Assembly (NCBI RefSeq): GCF_004210375.1
Contig: NC_134829.1
Location: 30,582,034-30,646,033 of the forward strand
Reading direction: 5' to 3'
Length of the DNA stretch: 64,000 bases
From: Tachypleus tridentatus
Taxonomy: Eukaryota; Arthropoda; Merostomata; Xiphosura; Limulidae
Part shown: in pieces, positions 22,627-34,117 of the stretch
Layout: every line of letters begins with the position of its first letter
Position numbering within the stretch: position 1 is the first letter of the stretch
The notes under the pieces: model-generated
What the model was told of the DNA's origin: nothing
The model's database searches: none
What the model saw: only the letters and a program-made list of their open reading frames with translations
Translations under genes and position numbers: made by a program

Positions 22627-22900
22627 TGGTTTTGGTTTGTTCTGAATTTCACGCACAGCTACTCAAGGGCTATCTGCACTAGTCGCCCATAATTTAACAG
22701 TGTACGGCTAGAGGGAAGGCAGCTAGTCATCATCACCCACCGTGAACTCTTGGACTACTCTTTTACCAACGAATGGTGGGATTGGCCGTTACATTATAAC
22801 GCTCCCACGGCTGAAAGGGCGAGCATATTTGGTGCGACGAGGATTCAAACCCGCGACCCTCAGATTACGAGTCGACTGCCTTATCCACCTGGCCATGCTA
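22627..22900 (-). mobile_element. tRNA-derived SINE, family 1 (copy A)
   Basis: A nearly full-length reverse copy: head near 22900 (TGGCCAGGTGGATAAGGCAG on the minus strand), body with TTGGTAAAAGAGTAGTCC, tail ending GAAATTCAGAACAAACC. It is present in copy B at 46143-46415, so it predates the duplication. Confidence 0.93.
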
Positions 22901-24100
22901 TGTAATTGAGTATAAGATTGTAGAGGGCGTGTTTAGATGTTGGGTTGTATTTATTAATGTTGGTATAAAGGTATTCCTTTGTATTGGGTTATCTTGGGCT
23001 TGAGTTCAGATTACAATATTTCATTGATATCAAACTAACAATTTGGAAGAACAATTGTTATTTCTTTAGAATCCTTCAGTTCGTTATACACATTTACAAG
23101 TTTGAATTTTTTTCCGTTTTTATTGTTTATTATCAAGTAATTTACAAGAATTACTACTTTTTTGATTATTTAAACTTAATAACTTTTAAAAAGTATTCAC
23201 TTTCTTGGTCCTTCGTGATTTTCTTGTATTGAACTTCCTGTCGTCAATAGCTTTAAGTTATCTCATTTTTTTCTGTTCTTGTTTTCCTTGTGGTTTAGAT
23301 TCCAGACATGATTTTTTTGGTCGATTAATTTTTCTTGGTGCTAATTTTAAAACAACTTAAGCTTGAGATTTCGAAAACATTGAGAAAAACTAAAATTAAT
23401 AATAATTATCAAACTGTAGTACAATAGAAAAAAATCGTTATACAAAAGTCAAATCGCGGAAAGAATTAAAGCTCCGCATACAGGTACTGAATGGTTAAAA
23501 GCAGGATTGTAACTGATTTGGCTTTGATAAGAAATGACACTGCACACACGACTGGGGTCAGTTGTTGATTTTTGGTATGACAATGAATTTATGTTGCAAG
23601 TTATTCAAAGTAAAGATGATTTTGAAAAGTAACGTTGTTCGTGGTCGCCTGGGCTTGTCAGATACTCATCAAAAACAAAATAATATTTTATTTCAAAGTG
23701 GAGTTGTCTAGTAAAATATTATTTATAGAAACGTAAAGAACAACATAGGTAAAGACAACACTGCCAAGCCGCTGTTAGGTTTCCACACTGTAAGTAACCG
23801 GTTTGACTGCATCGTGGTTGAGTAAAAGGTTCAAGGATAAAGGCATCAGACTACATCAAGATAACTGTAAATCTTATACATGTGAGTGAGCAAAATATGT
23901 AGTAACGACTCACTGAAGGACTTCATTTTCTTCAAACAATGACTTAGTGTCATTCTGAACTTGTTAGATAATTATAAAATAATTAAATAAAAGAGATATT
24001 AATTTAATAGTTAGCATAAAGAATCACCAAAAGAATTTTAAGACGATTTCAAAAGATACTGAAGCTACAAAAGGCTACTAGTACATCGTGAAAATACTAA
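22901..24100. other. non-coding DNA
   Basis: An 82-codon open frame at 22984-23232, rich in Phe, Tyr and Ile, is conserved in copy B (46500-46748), but only because the DNA was duplicated. It has no domain. Nothing else is seen. Confidence 0.5.
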
Positions 24101-25215
24101 GCTGTAACGTGTGTGATAAGTTGTTCAACTTGTCACAGTGACTAACATGGCACACATTGATACTGACTGTAATGTATGTGATAAGTTGTTTAACTTGTCA
24201 CAGTGACTAAGATGGTCCACATTGATACTGACTGTAATGTATGTGATAAGTTGTTTAACTTGTCACAGTGACTAACATGGCACACATTGATACTGACTGT
24301 AATGTATGTGATAAGTTGTTTAACTTGTCACAGTGACTAAGATGGTCCACATTGATACTGACTGTAATGTATGTGATAAGTTGTTTAACTTGTCACAGTG
24401 ACTAAGATGGTCCACATTAATACTGACTGTAACGTATGTGATAAGTTGTTTAACTTGTCACAGTGACTAACATGGCACACATTGATACTGACTGTAATGT
24501 ATGTGATAAGTTATTTAACTTGTCACAGTGACTAACAATGGCACACATTGATACTGACTGTATTGCATGTGATAAGTTGTTTGACTTGTCACAGTGACTA
24601 ACACACATTGATACTGACTGTAATGTATGTGATAAGTTGTTTAACTTGTCACAGTGACTAACATGGCACACATTGATACTGATTGTAATGTATGTGATAA
24701 GTTGTTTAACTTGTCACAGTGACTAACATGGCACACATTGATACTGATTGTAATGTATGTGATAAGTTGTTTAACTTGTCACAGTGACTAACAATGGCAC
24801 ACATTGATACTGATTGTAATGTATGTGATAAGTTATTTAACTTGTCACAGTGACTAACAATGGCACACATTGATACTGACTGTATTGCATGTGATAAGTT
24901 GTTTGACTTGTCACAGTGACTAACATGGCACACATTGATACTAATTGTAATGTATGTGATAAGTTGTTTAACTTGTCACAGTGACTAACATGGCACACAT
25001 TGATACTGATTGTAATGTATGTGATAAGTTGTTTAACTTGTCACAGTGACTAACATGGCACACATTGATACTGACTGTAATGTATGTGATAGGTTGTTTA
25101 ACTTGTCAGAGTGACTAACATGGCACACATTAATACTGATTGTAATGTATGTGATAAGTTGTTTAACTTGTCACAGTGACTAACATGGCACACATTGATA
25201 CTGACTGTAATGCAT
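24101..25215. repeat. 65-bp hairpin satellite, about 17 units (copy A)
   Basis: The unit is TAATGTATGTGATAAGTTGT, TTAACTTGTCACAGTGACTA, ACATGGCACACATTGATACT, GACTG. GTGATAAGTT and AACTTGTCAC face each other across a GTTT loop, making a 10-bp stem with one T/G pair that would be a G-U wobble in RNA. The overlapping word GTCACAGTGAC is itself a near-perfect palindrome. Minor types carry AAGATGGTCCACATT or AACAATGGC. Decayed units continue to about 25395 (AGTAGGTTATAACCTTTTAA, GCAGTGAATTGTTTAACTTT), the expected pattern at an array edge. Confidence 0.97.
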
Positions 25216-25395
25216 ATGATGATTTGTCTAGCTTACTATAATATCTAACATTATAAAGATTTTGGTTGTACAGTAGGTTATAACCTTTTAACTTGTTACA
25301 ATGCTTAACATCTTATAGAAAGTTTTTATTGCAATGTATGCAGTGAATTGTTTAACTTTTTATGATAATTAAATTATGTACGAGATTGTTATTGT

Positions 25396-27423
25396 AACGT
25401 GCGAAAGAAAATAAATCTGTTATATATGTGTAATCATTAGACTGTTGGTCCACTTTGTAATGTCGAATAATAAATTAGGCACAATGTCATAATATTATTC
25501 ACATACCTAAATTAATTTAAGCCACTATATAACGACTTAGATTACTGAAAAACCCTATAATTCTTATATAGACATCACTATTATAGGAGGTCTAACTGCT
25601 CGTCTGTGGTTCGCCTGACCCAAGTTGTGCTGATGTGCCCTAAACGGGAAAAAATGTAGTTCCCACCAAAGGGTGCGGGCAGTCGATGAATGCATTAGTT
25701 CTCAATGTTACAAATGATATTTTCGATTTTACCATCAGTGAAAAAGAGATGGAAATCTTCAATGTGCGTGTACAATAACTAATCAGTTATTCTGCTGTAT
25801 AATATTGAATAATAAATTAGGTGCAATATTGCTCACACACCTAAATTAAATATATTCAATCCAAAAAGACTGTAAAACAAAAAACAAAATTGCAGTGTTA
25901 TTGTATAAATTCTGGTTGTATTTAATTATTTAGTTTTCTTTGGTAACTAACATTTTATAGGTAGATTTTGACGTATTTTATGTGGAGGTTATATCCAGTT
26001 TAATGAACCTCATTTTTCTATGTTATTTATTCAAAAACGAGCGTGGGTTAGGCTCGCGATAAAGCTTTGGATTTTGTACCTGGAAAACAGATTAACTTGG
26101 TACACACAATACGACAGAATTTCTCCTACAGCGGAAGATGTGTTTGTATTATAAGAGTGATAATTAACCGCTAATTATAGGTATTTTAATAATAGTGTTC
26201 TGCTTATTGGTTTTTCCTTTGATAAGCTATTCAAAGTTAAATGTATTTTTAAGTGTCCATTTTTTAACTGAAAAACGTTAAAAAACTTTCTCCCCTAAGT
26301 ATGATTTATAGTTCCTAAAAATATATCTACTGAAAAACTTATGACAAACGTCTAGCAGTCAAACAAACTGTAGGGTTTTCCTTCCGTTGACTTTTTTCTG
26401 TAGTAATATTTTAGTTGCTAACTATTTACCATCCATTCTAAAAATACAAATATGAAACCAATCAACGAAACATCTTCCTATGAATGTAAACTTTTATTAT
26501 AATATGACATTATAGAAAGAAGTGCAAAGCAAATATAGGGAGCTTGATTAAAATGGTGATCTTTAACCATTGTGTGAACTCCTTTACATGGATCTCACCA
26601 TGTCCACAATTATATGTTTTTATAAATATACCCCTAATTATCGCGCACAGATTTAACTTTGTAATTTATCACTCATTTAAAACTTAACACTACCACCACT
26701 CACACCATTTGAATGTTATAAAACAGTCAAAGATGCACACCTGTTGTGTGATGAAACTTTCAAGGACTTTTCTTGCAGAAATATTAGTTGATTTGTGACT
26801 AATACATTTCACACATCCTACCGTAATCATCTGCACGTGGTGCAAACTAAACGTGACGGGAAAGCAGTATCACTCTATATATTCCGCAAAACGGAAGTAA
26901 GGGGAACACATGAAGATGTTCACACAATTTCATATGCAGTTATTTTCATTGACAAATGCAATTTACCCCTACCCTTTCAGTTATTGACAACAACGTCTTG
27001 GCTGTTGCGTAAAACGATTGCTTCCCAAAAAATATATAACAAATAAAAGACCTCCATTTAAAGAACATTTGGTTAAATTCTGTGTTCAAACCGTACAAGT
27101 AAGTTCATTGCACCTTATTTACAATAAATCGGGATATTTCAAATGAATATTTTCTAAACGCAAATTATTGCCCTTAATTGTCTTATTCCATAAATAACTA
27201 TTTCCGTTTCATTAACTTTATGTTTTTAGTACCCAGTTTTATTGTCATTGAAGAAATTTTTGAGCCGTGTTTGATTTTAATTATACCATTTCTCAACATC
27301 CAAACGCAATGTTATGATGTTCTCTAGGAGAAATGCTAATCAAGTATTAAACTTGTACAAATGAAGGTTTAAAATCGAATTTCAAAAGTTATTTATGTGT
27401 TACGTGTTTGTGTGAGGATAAAA
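25396..27423. other. non-coding DNA
   Basis: The sequence is AT-rich apart from a GC-richer patch near 25600-25690. The 83-codon frame at 26795-27046 shows no domain, and copy B has a different frame there. No features are called. Confidence 0.5.
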
Positions 27424-27515
27424 CTAGAGTGGGCTTATCTGTTGTGTCAACCGCAGAGAATCGAACTCCGGATTTTGTTGTTGTAAGACCATAGACTTAT
27501 CACTATCCTGCAAGA
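27424..27515 (-). mobile_element. tRNA-derived SINE fragment, family 2-like (copy A)
   Basis: The minus strand has a tRNA-like head: CAGGATAGTGATAAGTCTAT, CTTACAACAACAAAATCCGG, B-box-like AGTTCGATTCTC, then ACACAACAGATAAGCCCAC. It is present in copy B at 50905-50998. Confidence 0.7.
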
Positions 27516-27832
27516 GAACATTTCTATTGTGCATAGTTGAATAAAATAATGACAAAATTATAAAAGTAAAAGCAACCATCTGTTATTACAAATCACTCAA
27601 CTTTGAGTATTCTGTGGATAAAAAAAAATAACAAAAACGTTTAGAACAGCTGATTTATTGATTGAACATTGTTTTGAGGTTAAATTAAATATCACAATGT
27701 GTGAACTTCTTTTCCAAGTAATAATTACCTTTTGAAGATTAAAAGATTAAAATAAATTCCATACACACACAAAAGAATAAATAGAAAACAAAATCATTCT
27801 TTATTAAACATTTTGTTACACACTTTATAATT

Positions 27833-29483
27833 ACACAACTACGTGATCGAGAAAAGTCATACTAATTTAAATAACTATTTCATCTATAAACAGACTTTAG
27901 GTTTATCAGCCTCCTCCTCCCCTCACAGCTGATCCTTTCCTCTCCTACTTTTGAAGTGAATATGTTGACGAAATTTGATTTTTTATGTTTTCTTTTGTCT
28001 TACCACAATTATCTATATTTACGGGTTTTTTAAATAAGTTTTCTACATGATCGAGAAAAGTCATACTAATTTAAATAACTATTTAATCTATAAACATACT
28101 TTAGGTTTATCAGCCTCCTCCTCCCCTCATAGCTGATCCTTTCCTCTCCTACTTTTGAACTGAATATGTTTACGAAATTTGATTTTTTATGTTTTCATTT
28201 GTCTTACCACAATTATCTATATTTACGGGTTTTTTTTAAAATAAGTTTTCTACATGATCGAGAAAAGTCATACTAATTTAAATAACTATTTAATCTATAA
28301 ACATATTTTAGGTTTATCAGCCTCCTCCTCCCCTCATAGCTGATCCTTTCCTCTCCTACTTTTGAACTGAATATGTTGACGAAATTTGATTTTTTATGTT
28401 TTCATTTGTCTTACCACAATTATCTATATTTACGGTTTTTTTTTTAAAATAAGTTTTCTACATGATCGAGAAAAGTCATACTAATTTAAATAACTATTTA
28501 ATCTATAAACATACTTTAGGTTTATCAGCCTCCTCCTCCCCTCATAGCTGATCCTTTCCTCTCCTACTTTTGAACTGAATATGTTTACGAAATTTGATTT
28601 TTATGTTTTCATTTGTCTTACCACAATTATCTATATTTACGGGTTTTTTAAAAATAAGTTTTCTACATGATTGAGAAAAGTCATACTAATTTAAATAACT
28701 ATTTAATCTATAAACATACTTTAGGTTTATCAGCCTCCTCCTCCCCTCATAGCTGATCCTTTCCTCTCCTACTTTTGAACTGAATATGTTTACGAAATTT
28801 GATTTTTTATGTTTTCATTTGTCTTACCACAATTATCTATATTTACGGGTTTTTTAAATAAGTTTTCTACATGATCGAGAAAAGTCATACTAATTTAAAT
28901 AACTATTTAATCTATAAACATACTTTAGGTTTATCAGCCTCCTCCTCCCCTCATAGCTGATCCTTTCCTTTCCTACTTTTGAACTGAATATGTTTACGAA
29001 ATTTGATTTTTTATGTTTTCATTTGTCTTACCACAATTATCTATATTTACGGGTTTTTTAAAAATAAGTTTTCTACATGATCGAGAAAAGTCATACTAAT
29101 TTAAATAACTATTTAATCTATAAACATACTTTAGGTTTATCAGCCTCCTCCTCCCCTCATAGCTGATCCTTTCCTCTCCTACTTTTGAAGTGAATATGTT
29201 TACGAAATTTGATTGTTTATGTTTTCATTTGTCTTACCACAATTATCTATATTTACGGGTTTTTTTTAAAATAAGTTTTCTACATGATCGAGAAAAGTCA
29301 TACTAATTTAAATAACTATTTAATCTATAAACATACTTTAGGTTTATCAGCCTCCTCCTCCCCTCATAGCTGATCCTTTCCTCTCCTACTTTTGAACTGA
29401 ATATGTTGACGAAATTTGATTTTTTATGTTTTCATTTGTCTTACCACAATTATCTATATTCTACGGTTTTTTTAAAATAAGTT
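27833..29483. repeat. 205-bp satellite array, 8 units (copy A)
   Basis: Units start near GATCGAG words at 27845, 28049, 28256, 28464, 28669, 28873, 29079 and 29286 (period 204-208 bp). Each has AAAAGTCATACTAATTTAAA, a pyrimidine-rich tract CAGCCTCCTCCTCCCCTCAT, then GATCCTTTCCTCTCCTACTT, and ends in a variable T/A homopolymer run after TTTACGG. Homopolymer length accounts for most of the period variation. Confidence 0.97.
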
Positions 29484-29503
29484 TTTTTTACGTGCGTAAA
29501 AAA
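29484..29503. repeat. perfect palindrome at the 205-bp array edge (A)
   Basis: TTTTTTACG and CGTAAAAAA are separated by TG. It lies exactly where the last satellite unit stops. The same palindrome ends the array in copy B (53580-53599). Confidence 0.85.
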
Positions 29504-29698
29504 TTTGACAACTCACACAAAGGCAAAACGGTCTTTATTTTTCATAAGCAAATTATATATTTAACACAAAAGTCATATGCAATGATACTTTAGAAACCGA
29601 CTGGAACAAACCTGTCAACCACCTTGAACACGTTTGTATAAAGCTCAAGACACTCAAAACCACTTCAATGAAAAAACGCCAAAAATCAATGTTTCAAG

Positions 29699-29920
29699 AC
29701 CGGAAAGAAGACCTTGGTTCTCATACCAACAGACAACAATAAACTATGCCTGCTGTGGAAAGGACTTTTTCATGTGCAGAAAGTAGCCAACAGAATGGAT
29801 TATGAGGTGAAAGTGTATGGAAAACCCAGATATAACATGCCAATCTCTTTAAAAGGTACTTCAAGAGGAAAGAAAACATGGCGGGTGTAGCTATCGAGGC
29901 ACTGTTGGATATGTCTCGTG
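29699..29920 (+). mobile_element. Ty3/Gypsy integrase C-terminal relic (copy A)
   Basis: The plus strand shows about 60 codons resembling the GPY/F module at the C-terminus of Ty3/Gypsy integrases: words such as LVLIPTDNNKLCLLWKG and VANRMDYEV fit the family pattern. It is a broken fragment with at least two breaks, and no LTR is visible. The copy B counterpart is at 53794-54016, so it is older than the duplication. Confidence 0.75.
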
Positions 29921-30299
29921 TATTTTTTTAAATAAAGAATCACAAGAATGATAACTTTAATGACGATTAAGAAATACTAGACCTAAGACTACTGGAAAGA
30001 AATGAGACAAGGAATCAAACATAAATGAAGAACTGGCTTGTTTTATATTGTGCAAGCAGAGAGACAGTAATAGCAGGTTTACTTATGTAACTGCTTGAGA
30101 ATCATCTGAGGTGTAGTTCAATTGTGATGCATTGACCTTATTCTAATATTCAGAGTGTTTTTCGAAGCTCCAACTGAGTATTGTTAAAGATTACCTAATA
30201 GTTTGTAGAAAAAGAAAATATAGGTGCTCAGCTAAGAAATTTATACATGGACATATGAACAACTGGTTACTGTATGAAGACAAATCACTGAAAATGAAA

Positions 30300-30740
30300 A
30301 TAAAACAAAGTTAGTGAAATATATATTTAGTGTGCTTCTAAATTTAACCATAACTAATATGTAGTGAAGATTATTCAATTGTTATAATGAAAGAAAATAA
30401 ATACTGTGTATAATAGAAAAGAGAAAAATAATTTCTTCAAATGGAGTTCTACAGTAATCAAACTCGCCTGTGTGAAATGTTTCACAAAATATAATTATTT
30501 AAATCTTTGAATATATCTGTAGTTGCCCATATGGTAGTGTAGGTGAAGTTATCACTGACTATTATAATGACAGAGATTAATTTTATTTTTTAGTCAAATG
30601 GTGTTCTAAACTAAATTGACTAGCCTGTGTGGAATTTAACGAAAACAAATATTTAAAGCCTGCAATACAACGGAGATCGAAAATGTAAAACAATTGTATA
30701 GACATTTTAATTGTTTTGAACACTATTTTAAATAAGTGGA
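30300..30740. repeat. decayed ~157-bp tandem repeat (copy A)
   Basis: Two or three diverged units carry TCAAATGG-GTTCTA then GCCTGTGTG-AA and ATTTAAA-C about 157 bp apart (CCTGTGTG at 30467 and 30624). The same words in the same order recur in the unique spacer at 39430-39830. The copy B equivalent is at 54396-54840. Confidence 0.65.
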
Positions 30741-30959
30741 TTGTATTGTCAGTTTATTGTTGAAATTTGTAGCCAACAGTTCATATACACCTATTGTGAA
30801 AAATCGCGACCGATGTAAAACGTGACCATCGTTAGCCAGCTGAGATTACACAGTTGTATATGATCGTGAAAGACAAACAGCAGAAGTGGGCCTATACATG
30901 CATAACTGTTGTTGTGGTTAGACAGAATGTAGAGATTACCATTATGCCATATTTATTTT

Positions 30960-31480
30960 GATAAATGGATGGAGAAGGATTAGCAACTTCATCTTTACTT
31001 AAAGATGGTGAACTACGAAGATTTGTTAAATAACAAGTAGTAGTAGGAAAAGAAAGAAAATAAGAGTATGGAAAGAATGGAACACAACGTGAAATCACCT
31101 ACATATCACAACAAAGGTGGAACAACGAATGAAAATGGATACAGGACCAACCAATCCAACCTGCCCAAATTTTATGAAGAATGATAACATGGATGCTTTC
31201 CTGGAAGGACACGAAATATTCGTCCAAATTAGAAACTGGGATAAAGGTGGCTGTACAATCTGTCTCAGCCCATTTCTCACGTAAAAGGATTTTAAATATA
31301 TCTAGGTATGACGTCAGAAAATACCATGGACTATGAGAAGTCACATGTGATGTTAATAAAACACAATGAACTCACCGACGAAGGAACTCACAAGAAATTC
31401 AATCTAAACACTGGAGAAACTATACTTCACTTTGTGACACGTTGTTGGCGATACTTCACAAGATCACCACATATATCTTA
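30960..31480 (+). mobile_element. Ty3/Gypsy gag-like relic (copy A)
   Basis: Plus-strand remains of a gag-like region: words NMDAFLEG, NWDKGG and LSPFLT match the capsid-region pattern of a Gypsy group whose gag resembles SCAN-type domains. It is broken, with several breaks. The equivalent in copy B is at 55057-55577. It lies 1 kb after the integrase relic, so the pieces are either from neighbouring insertions or from a collapsed tandem element. Confidence 0.6.
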
Positions 31481-34103
31481 AATTATTTATTCAATTGTAA
31501 ATGTTTTAATCATTACTACCACAATCTTCCTTTAAGGTAAGTGGTCGAAAAGTGGATCTTATTTATATAGTAATACACTTAAAATATTTTTATTGTACGG
31601 AGAATAATTCAGCTTTTTATCCCATGGCTATTTATCGTAAATTATAGCGCACTTGACATTTCACTCTAATTTCATCATTAAATGTTCGTTTATAATTAAG
31701 TCATTGCACAGTAATCCCTGTTATCGTCACGATTCAATATTGTGAATTGTTCACACACGAAATATTTTATCCTATTCTTATAAATTACAGCTTTCACCTA
31801 CAGTAAATTCATAACTTATTGTTATTATTTCCGGATTTTAACTCATGAACACATCGTATGGTCGTTTTCTCTCACTGATACAATTATAACACCACTTTTA
31901 GCGAACTTACGAAAAAGTAATTGATTCTACGTGTATCATTACAAGATCACTGATAATCTCTTATTACAGTAAATGTTATTCATTGTTATCATTATACACA
32001 TACAATACAATGTTAATTTGAAGTGAAGCATTTGCTTTTTGAAAACATTGAAGTGAATTATTTTCAGTGCGAAAATAGAATATTTTACAACCAATTATAA
32101 CAAACCCTTTCCTAAGTCACTATTTTAGTTTTCTTTCTTGTCATAGCTACCTATATTAAACTTATCGTATAGTAAATATTTCACCTTACTTGTTCACTCT
32201 GCGTCCAGTGAATTGGTGGCACTGCAAATATACCGTGTTTCTCCGAAAATAAGACAGGGCTTATATTAATTTTCACTCCAAAATATGACACTAGGGCTTA
32301 TTTTCGAGGGGTGTCTTGTCTTATTTTGATATATTAAAAAAATGAAGTTACAAAGTAAAAATTATAAGACCTCTAAATAAATAGAAATTACGAAAAACAT
32401 TCAGAAACTCATTAACAGGAATTTATTCAAAAACTATCATATCGTCATCCTCTGGAATGTCTTGCAAATCATCTGTTTTTAAAATTCCTGTTGAGTTTTC
32501 ACTTAACTCAATTTCTTGTAGAATTTTATATAATAATAAACTATTATTAAACTAACTGATTAATACTTAAACTAATTAACTAACTATTAAACTAATTAAT
32601 AAATTATTATTTTTTTATTTCTTTCCTGTTCCTGCCACTCTTAACTAGGGCTTATTTTATGGGTAGGTCTTGTTATCGGAGAAACACGGTATTAACATAA
32701 TACCGATTTCTACCATAACCGATACTATTGACAGCATAGAAGATGTTTCACGTGATGTTTTCATTATATATTTACCAATACTTATATTAACTAACTATTA
32801 AACTAATTAATAAATTAATTTTTTTTTATTTCTTTCCTCTTCCTGCCACTCTTAACTAGGGCTTATTTTAAGGGTAGGGCTTATATTAAAACTATCCCCA
32901 AAAATCACACTAGGTCTTATTCTATGGGTAGGTCTTATTATCGGAGAAACACGGTATTAATATAAACCGATTTCTACCATAACCGATACTATTGACAGCA
33001 TAGAAGATGTTTCACGTGATGTTTTCATTATATATTTACCAATACTGAAATCGTTTCAAAGTAAATGTTTACCTTAATAGTTTATTTTAAAATTATATCT
33101 AATTAACTCACTGCACAACAAATGTTTCCTTTTTATCCTTAAACATTTAATTATAATAAACTCATGAGACACTGCAGTAAACCTTTTCAAAATGTTATCA
33201 TTATAATTTTCCTTTCAGCGAGATTATATCACAGTAAATATTTTACCAATTAAATGTTCCAATATGTTATTTTTTTCCAATTTCTCTTTTCATCATATAG
33301 TAAGCATTACTTTACAGTTATAAAAGCTATTTATAATGAAATTATCAAACTGATTCAATTCATTGGTATCTCGGTGTGTTTAGTTGTTGCTAACTTATTT
33401 CAAAATATTTCTCTCGTTGTTGTCAATATACAATTTCGTAAAACCGAATAATCCAAATATTTCACCTTATATCATAATTACTTCTATTCACAACACCGAA
33501 AATGTCTCTTCATTTGAAAGTGAGCCTCATGGTTACTGTTATCCACTTAATTATAATACTTAACATATTGCTAATTCTTTACCTCAACGTTATTCGTATA
33601 ATTTATATATCACAAGTTCGTCACACAGTAAATGTTTAAACTTGCTTTCTCGTTATCATTACTTAATTAATGGATTTCATAATCTTTAATTAGCTCGTAG
33701 TTAAAATATCGGGCAAAAAGGGTTTCATCTCATTGTCTATCTAATATTCAGTTCTAATGACAAAATCGCAAAGTTAGATACATTTAATTATAAAATACTC
33801 TTAAATGCTTTTCATTATTCTGACCATTTTGAAATTACTTCGAGAAATCTTTTCGCACCAAATGTTTAACATGACTACTATTACAATTTTAACTTAGATT
33901 GAAATACTTAGTAAACAATTATCTTTAAACTCTCTGTTATGTTTAACGTCACTATTACATTATTTACAAGTACATTCCACTGCCATGTTCTTTTATTCTT
34001 ATCATTCAAGGATACTTATAGCATATATAGTAAACCAATTTTCCTTCTTAATGTAATTGTGATTAAATTTAATCAAATGATCCCGCATTAAAATACTGTT
34101 TTG
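31481..34103. other. AT-rich region of decayed short repeats plus a MITE
   Basis: Words like CACAGTAAATGTTT or ATAGTAAATATTTCACCTTA, followed by GTTATCATTATAATT, recur at irregular spacing (near 31493, 31709, 31793, 31967, 32168, 33060, 33232, 33298, 33631, 33857 and 34030). This looks like an old satellite or an AT-rich element decayed beyond recognition. It is interrupted by the MITE at 32231-32955. No coding signal. Confidence 0.45.
32231..32955. mobile_element. TIR-bearing MITE with partial internal duplication (A)
   Basis: The left end ACCGTGTTTCTCCGAAAATA and right end TATCGGAGAAACACGGT are inverted repeats, flanked by TA. Near both ends the words AGGGCTTATTTT and GGGCTTATATTAA recur as direct repeats. 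A right end occurs twice, at 32690 and 32955, because a block of about 210-260 bp including 90 bp of flank (32691-32781 and 32956-33046) is tandemly repeated. No transposase is visible. It is present in copy B at 56291-57012. Confidence 0.85.
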
Positions 34104-34117
34104 ATTATTATTTATTA
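34104..34117. other. empty SINE target site in copy A
   Basis: The word ATTATTATTTATTA is present once here. In copy B the same word is doubled around the SINE at 58171-58442. The 19-bp word with ACAAAT recurs about 86 bp downstream (34190-34209) in copy A only. Confidence 0.9.

Noticed and set aside
22984-23232. 82-codon frame conserved in both copies
   Set aside because: Conserved only because the DNA is duplicated. The composition is AT-driven (Phe, Tyr, Ile) and no domain is seen.
24450-24933. Minus-strand frames with repeated CHVSHCDK-LNNLSH peptide
   Set aside because: They are translations of the 65-bp satellite and persist only because of unit variants. There is no gene context and no domain.
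26795-27046. 83-codon plus frame
   Set aside because: A small length change in copy B disrupts the same frame, and no domain is recognisable, so it is not constrained.
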